Shown here piece after piece: positions 20,301-29,029 of a stretch of DNA of 64,000 bases. The notes beneath the pieces were generated by a model, which saw nothing but the letters and a program-made list of their open reading frames with translations, did not search any database and was not told the DNA's origin. The stretch covers positions 1,674,001-1,738,000 of the forward strand of contig NZ_JAUSXM010000001.1 of the NCBI RefSeq assembly GCF_030815985.1, given 5' to 3'. The stretch's first letter is position 1; every line of letters begins with the position of its first letter. Made by a program: the position numbers and the translations under genes. The stretch is from Paenibacillus sp. W2I17 (GTDB lineage Bacteria; Bacillota; Bacilli; Paenibacillales; Paenibacillaceae).

Positions 20301-22535
20301 TTCACGTTGCCCTCCCGGGAACACACGCACGTAATCTACGCCGTATTCCGCCTGATAGGTGGAATCTCGTACAGGATTGCCTTTGTCATCCGTTCGTCCT
20401 TCCTTATGCCACCCTGTTACGTCACTGTAGTCTTCATTCAGTTTGGAGATATACAGCGTAAGGTTTTCCTCACTGGAGTAGATCAGATAACCGGTACCGT
20501 CATCGTCCTTGAACAACGTCATGTCACGTGCCATACCCTTATCGCTTGGGAAGTAATCTTTCTCCCCTTCCGGGGCTCTGTCCATCCGGTAACTCTTCTG
20601 ATACACAAAAGGCCCTGTTGGAGAGTCACTGATCGCATAACCGGCCCGCGCCTTACCGTAATTCGCATTATCGTTATAGGGGTCCTTGTCGCCATCCATG
20701 TGGGCCCACATCACGTATTTCTTCGTTTTGTCGTTGTAGATGACCTTCGGTCGTTCAATGATCCGTCCTTTGCGAATATCTGCCCAGATATCCACGCGGT
20801 CCTCACGCCCCGCATACAATTTGGAGATCAACGGGTCATTGTCAAAATCATCCATGGATTGAAGTGTTGTTAGCGCCATGCCTCGGTCCGTCCAGTTCAT
20901 CAGATCCTTGGATGAATACACACGCACACCAACAGCTGGCCAGCCGCCCTTATGATATTCGCCATACCAGTAATAGGTCTCCGTCTGTTCATCATAGAAA
21001 AAGCCAGCCCCATGCGCATCGATCGGTTTCCCGTCCAGATCCGGCCACAATTGTCCCGGTGTAATGCTTGTGCGGATTGTGGCAACACCCAACGGCGCAG
21101 ATGCTGGGGAATCAACTCCATCCACCTTCGCTTGGATCATGTAGAAATATCCCATGCCCATTGTCAGACTACTATCGGTAAACGTGCTTTCATTGCCACT
21201 GTACACTTGCTGATACGTACCCGTTGCACTGGTTGCACGGGACACGGTATACGTTACATCAGATCCAGGCAGGACATTCCACCCCAGAGAGATTGAAGTA
21301 TCCGTCACAGCTGTGGCAGCAAACGCTGCAGGAGAGTCAATGGCGTACGTCGTGGCTTCTGCAACAGTGACTGCTGATTCTCCAGCTGCATTCAAGGCCG
21401 TTACGTGATAGCTATAGCTGTTGCCCGGCTCAAGTGCCTTATCCGTGAATGTGAGCCCTTTACCTTCGTAAACCTGCTCGTATTGGTCGCTGCCAACCTC
21501 GGCACGAACCACGCGATAACCAGTCGCCTTATCCACAGCGGGCCAAGATAGCTGCACGCTTGTGGCATTAAGTGCTTCGGCCTTTAATTCGCCAGGAGCC
21601 TGTGGTGCCGCCGCAGTCGTCCGAACTTCTAGCGGAGCAGTCCATAGTGATTCGGTTAGGCCTCCGTATTCATAAGCGAGCCTGTAATAATACACCGTAT
21701 CCCCGCTTAATCCTTCATCCGTGTGTCCCAAAGATCCGGTACTGGTTACCAGAGAATAACCGCCTTCAGGTGTAGAGGAACGGTACAGGCGGTAGGCTGA
21801 TGCACCCGCGATTTCAGACCATTGCAGTGAAACCGAAGACGCCGTCTGTTCAGCAATGGAGAGCTGAATATCGTTCCCAGCCGGTTGCTCGGCAATGATC
21901 ACGTCATCTGCATGTACCGACTGCCACTTATTCCGAATGCCCACGGTACCTGACCCGTATGTAGTATCGACCAGATCAAATACCAACCGATCGGAGCCGT
22001 TTTCCGCGATATACCCGCGAATGGTGGTACCTGATAACACCACTTTGAGTGTGTACCATGTATCTTTGGCAAACGCATAGTCCACCGTTTTCAGAGGTGT
22101 ATCTGTCCCGTTCACCCTTTTCGAGAAAACGAGTTTATTGTTGGGTACCTGCATTTGAAAATAGTAAAAGTTGCTCTTATCTTGGAACCGCGGCAAAATG
22201 CCCGGATATCCTTTACCTTCTCCTGTATAAAAGCGCATGGACACGGTCATGTCCGAGATGGAGTCTCCAGTAGAGATGATGCCTTCATTGGTATCGCTCT
22301 GGAAAAGCGTGGAATTGGACGCATCTGTCGGGTCAGCGAACACTTCCCAGTTGCCTGAGCTTACGTTCCACGCGGGTGATTCCGTGTAATTCCCATCCGA
22401 AAAATCGTCCTGCAACAACGTGGCGGGTATACTGTTCAGATCGGCATACGCCTTACTCGGCAGCATCAACGGTCCGGAAGACAGCGCAAGTGTTGCAGAT
22501 AACATAAATATCATGGGTTTCCTGAGTTTATCCAA
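17313..22535 (-). CDS. Giant secreted GH43-type glycosidase with SLH surface anchor
   Basis: 1,740 residues. Signal peptide to about residue 32 (ending SKAYA); a laminin-G-like carbohydrate domain (35-215); three fibronectin type III domains (220-490); a five-bladed-propeller GH43-like catalytic domain (about 495-875); an Ig-like domain; a galactose-binding-like domain (about 955-1110); a fourth FN3 domain; an Ig-like domain; a Gly/Asn/Ser linker (1290-1345); one more beta domain; and three SLH repeats (1545-1740) that would attach it to cell-wall polymer. Catalytic landmarks are DAHGAGFFYD, RDMTLFKDDDG and REAPAMFKYQGKYY, most like the exo-beta-1,3-galactanase branch of GH43. The exact substrate is inference. 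It is monocistronic, with a cre-like site and a perfect palindrome upstream. Confidence 0.88.
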   Translation of the reverse strand: MDKLRKPMIFMLSATLALSSGPLMLPSKAYADLNSIPATLLQDDFSDGNYTESPAWNVSSGNWEVFADPTDASNSTLFQSDTNEGIISTGDSISDMTVSMRFYTGEGKGYPGILPRFQDKSNFYYFQMQVPNNKLVFSKRVNGTDTPLKTVDYAFAKDTWYTLKVVLSGTTIRGYIAENGSDRLVFDLVDTTYGSGTVGIRNKWQSVHADDVIIAEQPAGNDIQLSIAEQTASSVSLQWSEIAGASAYRLYRSSTPEGGYSLVTSTGSLGHTDEGLSGDTVYYYRLAYEYGGLTESLWTAPLEVRTTAAAPQAPGELKAEALNATSVQLSWPAVDKATGYRVVRAEVGSDQYEQVYEGKGLTFTDKALEPGNSYSYHVTALNAAGESAVTVAEATTYAIDSPAAFAATAVTDTSISLGWNVLPGSDVTYTVSRATSATGTYQQVYSGNESTFTDSSLTMGMGYFYMIQAKVDGVDSPASAPLGVATIRTSITPGQLWPDLDGKPIDAHGAGFFYDEQTETYYWYGEYHKGGWPAVGVRVYSSKDLMNWTDRGMALTTLQSMDDFDNDPLISKLYAGREDRVDIWADIRKGRIIERPKVIYNDKTKKYVMWAHMDGDKDPYNDNANYGKARAGYAISDSPTGPFVYQKSYRMDRAPEGEKDYFPSDKGMARDMTLFKDDDGTGYLIYSSEENLTLYISKLNEDYSDVTGWHKEGRTDDKGNPVRDSTYQAEYGVDYVRVFPGGQREAPAMFKYQGKYYILTSGASGWAPNENKVTVADNIFGPWSTQTNPFVRTLPTDPDPGKAFGTQTTSVIPVDPEKGKFIYVGDTWNGGNFSNDAAKYVFLPIEFGIGSDIAIKWYNSWTPDLLNSMGKVDIADPLPEAVALGKVPSLPTTLNVREGGALVSTPAVWTIDNREMTAEDFAKPGPLTLQVTTPEYNNKKQAVRVNVIPENTLYFVNSGGYETADYSLMGAYMKGTLANPGTADQMYAPAEGRNWGYVSADALASGSNGGDIFSTVRYLNGGNVSNSPKGTDLTYRFDVPNGTYDVYAGFNDPWSNTSRRANFIINGTNTGAVTFTPASVRANKGISVSDNKLELTVRNTASQDPMISWIMIVKPDAAPPVNDSAGLNADALDSTSATLHWDAHLGAASYKLYRSDREQGEYKVVYSGNGREYTDSELNPGTEYYYKVEALDATGQSLRGVSSAYQVHTAQQSAADVATSITALEQPSAGAKKLKFPSVPQGFTVKIASSSVPSVIQTDGTIVPPSKETTVTLELEITRTSDDSKALTAPLTVKVLASVPSPGGNPGSGGNSGGNSGGNPGNGSGSASNGGQSGSGNPSAENAVPQPKPEKDRSVLELQGQSDQKGVVQSNVDVSTIKDAFKVAPLTDAGQRLVELRLKSVSGATGYEVSLPASALIDQGESHVFNIVTELGILELPATLLTKDIVGDGIASIRLVRTELPKTVADQLGTQYGVQLELQLDGQPWPSESGLNLRLPFQSSQNAQQDRIVAFAIGANGVATPLPQSYYDQKSGQLVLSVTSFTGNYAVVSVEQTFTDLAEVLWAKKAMEALAVRGVIDAEAKGDSTQLHPKQEMTRGQYMQWLMTALGLYASSGNAFSDVNEKASYYEAVTAARSLGITSGTGDGRFLPESTITRQEMMTLTVRALAVAGLVDSETAATDNLTRFRDASEIRSYARDSVALLVDLGIAHGYNGEVKPLAEATRAESATLLYAMMDKLVWNK

Positions 22536-22656
22536 TGTTCATTCTCTCCTTTGGCGTGAAAGATGAAAGCATGGTTCATGTATGCGCGGTGTTGTTGTTC
22601 AGCCTATCCTCAGCAACCAGTTGTCAGTAACGAGCGTTTGTCCACCTCCTTATTTT

Positions 22657-22674
22657 AATGAAACCGGTTTCATT
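22657..22674. promoter_or_regulatory. Perfect 18-bp palindrome upstream of the glycosidase
   Basis: AATGAAACCGGTTTCATT, about 120 bp upstream of the start. The GAAACC-GGTTTC core is typical of LacI/GalR-family operators. No adjacent LacI gene is present. Confidence 0.65.
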
Positions 22675-22781
22675 GGAGTGCAAAAAAAAGACCCGTCTTC
22701 CCTTCTAAGTGCAATGATACCCATACGGAATACCGTGTCTTCCTTGCCCCTATGCAGTGAAACAGGTTTTTAATATATAAA

Positions 22782-22795
22782 TGTAATCGCTTTCC
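22782..22795. promoter_or_regulatory. cre-like site (CcpA)
   Basis: TGTAATCGCTTTCC matches the catabolite-responsive-element consensus TGWAANCGNTNWCA in all but the last position. It lies 250 bp upstream of the glycosidase start. Confidence 0.4.
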
Positions 22796-22866
22796 TGAAT
22801 TATATTATTGCCTTATTCAAGCTGTCAACTGTGAATTGGGCTCAAACATTTTTCGTTAAAACCACG

Positions 22867-22916
22867 CAAAAAAAGCGCGAGTTCTGCCTGTTTTGCAAGC
22901 AAAATTCGCGCTTTTT
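22867..22916. terminator. Terminator of the ABC-F gene
   Basis: An 11-bp stem, AAAAAGCGCGA/TCGCGCTTTTT, with A-run and T-run, able to act in both directions. It lies about 75 bp past the ABC-F stop. Confidence 0.8.
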
Positions 22917-22989
22917 CTCACGCTTCGAGCTTGTTCGCAAGCTCGCACATGATTCGTAATCAAAAGCGGACTTTTTGAACAACCTCTAT

Positions 22990-24546
22990 TTAGAATACTT
23001 TTGTTGTCCACGACTCACAGTTCCACGTCTCCGTAACGACATCACGGTAGAATTCCGGTTCGTGGGAGATTAGAAGAATACTGCCTTTGTATGCCTTGAG
23101 CGCACGTTTCAACTCTTCCTTGGCATCAACGTCCAGATGGTTCGTCGGCTCATCGAGTACAAGCAGGTTGGTTTCATTATTGATCAGCTTACAGAGACGC
23201 ACTTTGGCTTTCTCCCCACCACTTAGTACAGCTACCTTGCTCTCAATGTGTTTTGTAGTCAAACCACATTTTGCAAGTGCAGCACGCACCTCGAATTGGG
23301 TATAGGAAGGGAACTCCTGCCAGATCTCTTCAATACATGTATTGTAGTTGGCATCCTTCATCTCTTGCTGGAAGTAACCAATCTCCAGATGTTCACCGCG
23401 TTGAACGGTTCCTTCCAGAGCTTGAATTTCACCCAGAATACTGCGCATCAGAGTTGTTTTACCGATTCCGTTCGCACCAACGAGGGCAATCTTCTGTCCA
23501 CGCTCCATACGCAGATCCAGTGGTCTGGACAACGGTTCGTTGTAACCAATTACAAGACCTTTGGTTTCGAAAATGAGCTTGCCGGATGTTCTTGCATCAC
23601 GGAAGTTGAACTGCGGTTTCGGTTTCTCCTTGGCGATCTCAATGACATCCATCTTGTCGAGTTTCTTCTGTCTGGACATCGCCATATTACGTGTAGCTAC
23701 ACTTGCTTTGTTCCGCGCTACAAAATCCTTGAGGTCAGCGATCTCTTGTTGTTGGCGTTTGTAAGCCGACTCCAACTGCTGTTTTCTCATCTCATGCACT
23801 TCCTGGAAGTGATCATAATCGCCCACATAACGAGTTAGATTCTGGTTCTCCATGTGATAGATCAAGTTGATAACACTGTTCAGGAACGGAATATCATGAG
23901 AAATCAGAATAAAAGCATTCTCATATTCCTGCAAATAACGTTTCAGCCATTCGATATGCAATTCATCCAAATAGTTCGTAGGCTCATCGAGCAGCAAAAT
24001 ATCGGGTTTTTCCAGCAGCAGCTTGGCAAGCAGGACTTTGGTACGCTGTCCACCACTCAGGTCATTGACGTCTTTATCCAGACCGATATCCGTCAGACCC
24101 AAACCACGTGCGGTTTCATCCACTTTGGCATCGATCATGTAGAAATCCTGGTTTGTCAGTGTATCCTGAATCGTACCCACATCTTCAAGAAGTTGTTCGA
24201 GTTCCTCAGGAGTCACATCGCCCATTTTGCCATACATATCATTCATTTCCTGTTCCATGTCAAACAAATACTGGAACGCGCCGCGAAGTACGTCACGGAT
24301 TGATTGGCCTTTGTTCAATACAGCATGCTGGTCCAGATAACCAACACGCATCCGTTTGGACCACTCCACCTTGCCTTCATCCGGCTGAAGTTTTCCTGTA
24401 ATAATGTTCATAAAGGTGGATTTACCTTCACCATTAGCCCCGATCAGACCAATATGTTCGCCCTTCAAGAGGCGGAATGAAACGTCGTTAAAGATAGCAC
24501 GGTCACCAAAACCGTGACTTAATTTTTCTACATTTAATATGCTCAT
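22990..24546 (-). CDS. ABC-F family ATPase (ribosome-associated type)
   Basis: 518 residues, two ABC domains in one chain and no membrane segments. Walker A motifs are GANGEGKST (about 36) and GANGIGKTT (about 351). Signatures are LSGGQRTK and LSGGEKAK; Walker B regions are LLLDEPTNYLD and LVLDEPTNHLD. A linker of about 80 charged residues joins the two domains, as in ABC-F proteins that act at the ribosomal E-site. It resembles the YkpA/YbiT branch, a housekeeping type rather than a clear antibiotic-resistance type. It is divergent from the SET-domain gene. Confidence 0.92.
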   Translation of the reverse strand: MSILNVEKLSHGFGDRAIFNDVSFRLLKGEHIGLIGANGEGKSTFMNIITGKLQPDEGKVEWSKRMRVGYLDQHAVLNKGQSIRDVLRGAFQYLFDMEQEMNDMYGKMGDVTPEELEQLLEDVGTIQDTLTNQDFYMIDAKVDETARGLGLTDIGLDKDVNDLSGGQRTKVLLAKLLLEKPDILLLDEPTNYLDELHIEWLKRYLQEYENAFILISHDIPFLNSVINLIYHMENQNLTRYVGDYDHFQEVHEMRKQQLESAYKRQQQEIADLKDFVARNKASVATRNMAMSRQKKLDKMDVIEIAKEKPKPQFNFRDARTSGKLIFETKGLVIGYNEPLSRPLDLRMERGQKIALVGANGIGKTTLMRSILGEIQALEGTVQRGEHLEIGYFQQEMKDANYNTCIEEIWQEFPSYTQFEVRAALAKCGLTTKHIESKVAVLSGGEKAKVRLCKLINNETNLLVLDEPTNHLDVDAKEELKRALKAYKGSILLISHEPEFYRDVVTETWNCESWTTKVF

Positions 24547-24734
24547 TCATGACACCTTTTCTATATAGACTTAATTCTTTGTATATTATAAGCGTTATAT
24601 CCTGCACAACTCAACGCCATATTAAAAAATATTGCACCTTTTTGTCTGAAATTTGCCTTATATGAAAGTATGGGTTAAAATTTTGCCTTAACGAATTACT
24701 ACTATATAGAACGGAGCTCCCACAGGAGCATCAG

Positions 24735-25217
24735 GTGAAAAATATGATTGAAGTGAAACAATCCAAGTTGGGCGATGGTGGTGAGTTTAACCGCGGGGTA
24801 TTTGCTACCGTTGATATTGCCAAAGGAACGCTTATCCATCAGGCACCCGTTGTGCCTTACCCAAATGAAGATCATGAGCATGTCGAAAAAACGATTTTGG
24901 AAGATTACGTGTTCGAATATGGGGCGAATCATACCGCCATTCTGCTCGGCTACGGCAGTCTGATCAACCACTCCTATGAACCTAACGCTACTTATGATAT
25001 CAATTTTGATAACCACACCTTTGACTTCTACGCGTATACAGACATCAAAGCTGGCGAAGAAATCGTAATCAATTACAACGGTGAGGAAGACAGTATGGAC
25101 CCGTTATGGTTCCTGGACGATTACGAGGAGCGTATGCTTGAGTTCAATAAGTCCAATGATGATGAGGGTGAAAAAAAGACCAACCCCCAGTCCCTCGATA
25201 CGGACACGAGTAAATAA
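24735..25217 (+). CDS. SET-domain protein
   Basis: 160 residues from GTG 24735, with AGGAG seven bases upstream; ATG 24744 is possible but less well spaced. The SET fold is recognisable by RGVFATVDIAKGTLIHQAPV, the NHSYEPNA motif (GYGSLINHSYEPNATY) and AGEEIVINYNGE, which form the S-adenosylmethionine and lysine channel of protein lysine methyltransferases. No bacterial substrate can be named. The C-terminal 25 residues are charged and probably disordered. Confidence 0.82.
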   Translation: MKNMIEVKQSKLGDGGEFNRGVFATVDIAKGTLIHQAPVVPYPNEDHEHVEKTILEDYVFEYGANHTAILLGYGSLINHSYEPNATYDINFDNHTFDFYAYTDIKAGEEIVINYNGEEDSMDPLWFLDDYEERMLEFNKSNDDEGEKKTNPQSLDTDTSK

Positions 25218-25335
25218 ACGTTAAACTCAAGTAAAGTTCGCAAGCACTCTCGTTGTATGTGCCAAAAAAACTCACTGAACCCGGTGAATGATGAAATGAG
25301 TAAACGGGAAACTTTTCACAGTCCAAAGTTTAAAC

Positions 25336-25383
25336 ACACAAATAAGCAAGTCCTCCGTTAATGGAAGACTTGCTTATTTGTGT
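25336..25383. terminator. Strong bidirectional terminator
   Basis: A perfect 17-bp stem, ACACAAATAAGCAAGTC/GACTTGCTTATTTGTGT, between the SET-domain gene and the converging DUF1349 gene. Confidence 0.8.
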
Positions 25384-25449
25384 TGTCTTGCTTTCTAAGC
25401 CAGATACACCTGTTCATGTTTCATTGTTTATCGTGCCTCTGAACATGTT

Positions 25450-26070
25450 TTAATCCGTAATCGGCGGATCTGTATGCAAGTCTTGATCGGGTGTCGTGGA
25501 TCTCCACTTGGTAAAGGCTACCTCGAACCCTGCACGCTTTGGTGAACACAAAAATGGACCTGCATGTTTGTTCGTTGGATAGGCAAACCGTGCAACCCGA
25601 ATCGTACGCCAAGGATGCTCATCTGTGCGTGCACGAATGACAACAGCCTCATTACTGTAGGAGGCTCTGATTGTTACAATTCGTCCACCCCACTCTGGCA
25701 CAGGAGAGAGTGACCAATCCGAATACGTATCCGTCACGACGGCTCCAACATGTGCCACACCATCATTGACCTCAACTCCGGCCTTGATCCATTGGTCTTC
25801 TCCGTACCATAACATTAATCCCGCCTGGTCATATAATTCGGTGAATGAGCTTAGATCAAACGATACCTCAATCGCTTCCGTTCCGTCCCATGGAGCAAGC
25901 ATGGCATGTCCATCCCGATGACAGAACCCGTAGAATGTGTTCTCCCAGAAGTCACTGCCTTCCCGAGCTTCCACAACGAAACGATCCCCATCCATCCGTG
26001 CAGCAACGGGTTCCTTTGTCCACTTGCCTTCATGAAGCCCAATAAAATCCGATGACATCGTTGTTTTCAT
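25450..26070 (-). CDS. DUF1349 family protein (YesU-like)
   Basis: 206 residues, a single concanavalin-like beta-sandwich domain. FWENTFYGFCHRDGHAM, YDQAGLMLWYGEDQWIKAGVE and the C-terminal YPTNKHAGPFLCSPKRAGFE are the conserved DUF1349 segments. It has no signal peptide. The family has a LamG-like fold and is assumed to bind sugars, but no reaction is established. It lies 37 bp downstream of the disulfide oxidoreductase on the same strand and may share its transcript. Confidence 0.85.
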   Translation of the reverse strand: MKTTMSSDFIGLHEGKWTKEPVAARMDGDRFVVEAREGSDFWENTFYGFCHRDGHAMLAPWDGTEAIEVSFDLSSFTELYDQAGLMLWYGEDQWIKAGVEVNDGVAHVGAVVTDTYSDWSLSPVPEWGGRIVTIRASYSNEAVVIRARTDEHPWRTIRVARFAYPTNKHAGPFLCSPKRAGFEVAFTKWRSTTPDQDLHTDPPITD

Positions 26071-26107
26071 CCTTCCTTCCGTCCCAAAAGGGAGTTCATC
26101 ATCACTT

Positions 26108-27457
26108 CTAAATTAAAGAACCCAGGTCCGATGCAGCAGTAGGATATGCAAAATTCATGGTGTTTAACTGATCGATAGTCAGATTGAACTGAATCGCCAT
26201 TGCAAAAAGGTTGATCAATTCTTCTGTTTTGCTCCCGAGCACATGCGCGCCCAGAATACGTCCGGTTGATTTATCGATCACCACTTTGGCCATGGCGAAT
26301 TTTTCATGAGTTCGCTTGTAAGTATACCATTTCGACATATCATTTACCTGCACCTCGTAGCCCTCTTTCTTGGCTTGTTCCGTGCTCATACCTACAGCTC
26401 CAAGGGCAGGGATAGTAAACACAATGGAAGGCATCACTTTATAATTAGGTTTGTGTTGATTTCCCTCCAACAAATTGAACGATACAGCCCGGGATTCCTG
26501 ACCTGCTAACGGGGTTAAAGGCAACCCTTTTGTATCGGTTACATCACCAGCAGCATACACTCTCGGATTACTTTCACTTTGCAAGTACTCGTTCACCGTA
26601 ATACCCTTTTTGCTGTAGCTGACGTTGGCTTTCTCCAATTCCAGCCCATCCACATTAGGAACACGCCCGGCTCCATGAACGACAAGTCCGCACTGCCACT
26701 GGTGATCTGCACCATTACGTGTGCCATGAACGACATAAGCGTTCCCCTCTTGTCGTATGGACTTTACCTCCGCGTTCAGATGAACGTGGATGCCGATCTC
26801 TTTCGATTTTTGCAACAAGGATTCCACCAGCTCCGCATCAAAAGAGTTTAGCGGTTGTTCACTCCGATGCAGGATATGGACTTCCGTCCCGGCTCTGGCC
26901 GCAATATGCGCAAACTCAAATGCAATGTATCCACCGCCTACCAGAACTAATCGATCCGGCAGCTGTTCCAGATCCAGAAAGTCATCACTATATATGAGAT
27001 GCTCTGAGCCCTCAATCTCAAGTGGTGCTGGTCTTGCACCAGTAGCAATCAGGATGTGTTTGCCATGAAGGATTTCTTCTCCCACTTGAATATGATTTTC
27101 ATCGACAAATGAAGCTTTACCATGGAACGTATCCATTCCGGCCTGTTTGAATTGATCTTCACTTGCTCTAGGTATGCTCTCGGTAAAGGTGCGTTTAAAG
27201 GCCATAAGTTCAGACCAGTTGATGGTCGCCTGTCCCTGAATTCCTTTCCCTTGCATCCGTTCATTCCAGTCAATCAGCTCAGCCGCTCCAGCTAGCACTT
27301 TCTTGGGATCACAGCCACGTAGTGCACACGTTCCGCCGAACTCACGTTCATCAATTACAGCAACTCTCCAGCCAGCTTCAGCGCAACGGGTGATTACAGA
27401 GCTTGCCGCGCTTCCTGTGCCAATCGCAATCAAGTCATAGGTTTCTTGTGTCATCAT
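26108..27457 (-). CDS. FAD-dependent pyridine nucleotide-disulfide oxidoreductase
   Basis: 449 residues of the glutathione/mercuric reductase class. The N-terminal FAD motif is AIGTGSAAS. The redox-active pair is in GGTCALRGCDPKK (C-x4-C, about residues 43 and 48). The NADPH-binding GGGYIAFEFA follows at about 173, and the C-terminal dimer interface ends TAASDLGSL rather than with the usual His-Pro-Thr...E motif, so the family's catalytic His-Glu pair is not evident. There is no N-terminal mercury-binding domain. The substrate is unknown. Confidence 0.88.
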   Translation of the reverse strand: MMTQETYDLIAIGTGSAASSVITRCAEAGWRVAVIDEREFGGTCALRGCDPKKVLAGAAELIDWNERMQGKGIQGQATINWSELMAFKRTFTESIPRASEDQFKQAGMDTFHGKASFVDENHIQVGEEILHGKHILIATGARPAPLEIEGSEHLIYSDDFLDLEQLPDRLVLVGGGYIAFEFAHIAARAGTEVHILHRSEQPLNSFDAELVESLLQKSKEIGIHVHLNAEVKSIRQEGNAYVVHGTRNGADHQWQCGLVVHGAGRVPNVDGLELEKANVSYSKKGITVNEYLQSESNPRVYAAGDVTDTKGLPLTPLAGQESRAVSFNLLEGNQHKPNYKVMPSIVFTIPALGAVGMSTEQAKKEGYEVQVNDMSKWYTYKRTHEKFAMAKVVIDKSTGRILGAHVLGSKTEELINLFAMAIQFNLTIDQLNTMNFAYPTAASDLGSLI

Positions 27458-27504
27458 GGTTCCTCCTCGTCCTTTTGGTACATCTATTGCAGGGATGCCT
27501 GAAG

Positions 27505-28506
27505 TTACAGCAATCCAGCTTGTTTAAGGTATTCTCTTGCCACCTGTTCAGGATTCTCTCCCTCTACGTTCACGTCATAGTTCATCTGACGCATCTCGTC
27601 ATCCGTAATTTTGCCAGCAAGCTGATTCAGCACCTCAACCAGTTGTGGATATTGATCTGCCGTTTCTTTACGAAGCATTGGCGCGCCTTGATACGGTGGG
27701 AACAATTCCTGATCATCCTCCAGCACAACGAGTTCATATTGTCTCAACTCACTATCTGTGGAGTAGGCATCTATGATATTAATATCGCCCCGCTGAAGAG
27801 CACCATAGCGAAGCTTGGGCTCCATTGTCGCAACATTCGGGAATTCAATCCCATACTTCTTCTGAATGCCAAGGTATCCGTCTTCCCGATCCGAGAATTC
27901 CAGCGTGAATCCTGCCTTCATCTGCTGTTCCACCGGTTTGAGATCCGAAATGGTCTTGAGATTGTATTGATCTGCGATGCTCTTTGGAACAGCCAACGTA
28001 TACGTATTGTTGTAATCCATAGGGTTCAGAAGCACCATGTTGAACTGGCTCAGCATTCCATCTCTTGCCTGTTCGTACACCTCTGTCCGATCGGTGCTGA
28101 CTGCTGTTTCCTTCATGAATTCGGAGATCGCTGTCCCGGTGAATTCGGGATAGATGTCAATATCACCTGACTTGAGTGCATTGAAAAGGAATGGCGTTTT
28201 GCCTAATCCGGGTTTTAGTTCAACCGTCAGGTCTGTGTCTTTTTCGATTAGCAATTTGTACATATTAATGAGAATTTCGGGTTCCGCCCCCAATTTCCCG
28301 GAAATGACGAGATCCTTCTGTCCACCACGTGCCACGAAGGGAATGGTAATCACAAGTATAGCGATTATTGCCAGCGAACCAAGGGTAACCAGTGTTTTCT
28401 TAAAGGATAATCGTTGGAACTGACGTAATAGTACATCAAACAAAATAGCCAACAATGCGGCCGGAATGGCTCCAAGAATGATCAATGCCGTATCCGTTCC
28501 GATCAA
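27505..28506 (-). CDS. Osmolyte-type ABC importer: last permease helices plus substrate-binding domain (3' half of a frameshifted gene)
   Basis: 333 residues in this frame. The first 60 residues are the last membrane helices of the permease ([18 protein letters not shown], then a second helix). They are followed by an OpuAC-type binding domain ([20 protein letters not shown] ... [11 protein letters not shown]). The only available start is TTG 28506 without a ribosome site, so independent translation is unlikely. In the OpuF/EgtU type, permease and binding protein are one chain. Removing one base near 28494 joins this frame to the upstream one in a 507-residue protein of normal length. Confidence 0.85.
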   Translation of the reverse strand: MIGTDTALIILGAIPAALLAILFDVLLRQFQRLSFKKTLVTLGSLAIIAILVITIPFVARGGQKDLVISGKLGAEPEILINMYKLLIEKDTDLTVELKPGLGKTPFLFNALKSGDIDIYPEFTGTAISEFMKETAVSTDRTEVYEQARDGMLSQFNMVLLNPMDYNNTYTLAVPKSIADQYNLKTISDLKPVEQQMKAGFTLEFSDREDGYLGIQKKYGIEFPNVATMEPKLRYGALQRGDINIIDAYSTDSELRQYELVVLEDDQELFPPYQGAPMLRKETADQYPQLVEVLNQLAGKITDDEMRQMNYDVNVEGENPEQVAREYLKQAGLL

Positions 28507-29029
28507 TGCCCAGCAAAATTAATGCACCCAAACCTCCTGCGCCGATCAAGGCGGCAAGTGTCGCCGTTCCTACAATCAGGACCATCGCGGTCCGAATTCC
28601 GGCCATAATAACAGGCATCGCCAGTGGCAGTTCCACTTTGATTAGACGTTGCCAACTATTCATTCCCATCGCATTCGCCGCTTCCACCATGGAAGGATCA
28701 ACTTCGGATATGCCTGTGTACGTGTTGCGGAGTACCGGAAGCAGCGCATACACCACCAGTGCAATGATTGCAGGAAGTGTGCCTATGCCGAATAACGGGA
28801 TGAGCAATCCGAGAAGCGCCAAGGACGGTATCGTCTGCAACACAGCCGTAACCCCGATAATTGGTTCAGCTACTTTTGGTTTGCGTGTAAGGTATATACC
28901 TAGCGGAATAGCGATGACGACAGCAAAGAACAATGCGATAAATGAGATCTGAATATGTTCCAGCAGAGCAGACAACAACTGACCTTTGCGCTCACTGAAC
29001 ACCTCCGTGAACCTACTCATGTCCTTCAC
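28436..29029 (-). CDS. Osmolyte-type ABC importer permease (5' half of a frameshifted gene)
   Basis: 197 residues. It has a BPD permease domain ([20 protein letters not shown] at the start, and the EAA-loop region [20 protein letters not shown] at about 122). The first 178 residues or so follow the family to LILLGIDRN. The last 20 residues are out-of-frame sequence. It overlaps the ATPase gene by 17 bp, so translation is coupled. The substrate of the intact system could be glycine betaine, choline, carnitine or ergothioneine. The sequence does not decide. Confidence 0.85.
   Translation of the reverse strand: MKDMSRFTEVFSERKGQLLSALLEHIQISFIALFFAVVIAIPLGIYLTRKPKVAEPIIGVTAVLQTIPSLALLGLLIPLFGIGTLPAIIALVVYALLPVLRNTYTGISEVDPSMVEAANAMGMNSWQRLIKVELPLAMPVIMAGIRTAMVLIVGTATLAALIGAGGLGALILLGIDRNGYGIDHSWSHSGRIVGYFV
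28494..28495 (-). other. Single-base frameshift inside the permease/binding-protein gene
   Basis: On the coding strand the permease frame reads ...GGC ATT GAT CGG AAC, then GGA TAC. Dropping one G gives CGG AAC GAT ACG GCA TTG ATC and continues into [13 protein letters not shown], exactly the family's expected helix. The combined gene spans 27505-29029, 1,525 nt, which is one more than a multiple of three. Confidence 0.8.

Noticed and set aside
22990..24546. Antibiotic-resistance role for the ABC-F protein
   Set aside because: Linker length and overall look fit the housekeeping YkpA/YbiT-like branch, and no resistance-type leader or attenuator was seen upstream.
27403..28170. Plus-strand open frame of 255 codons
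   Set aside because: Antisense shadow of the binding-protein half of the ABC importer and the start of the oxidoreductase gene.
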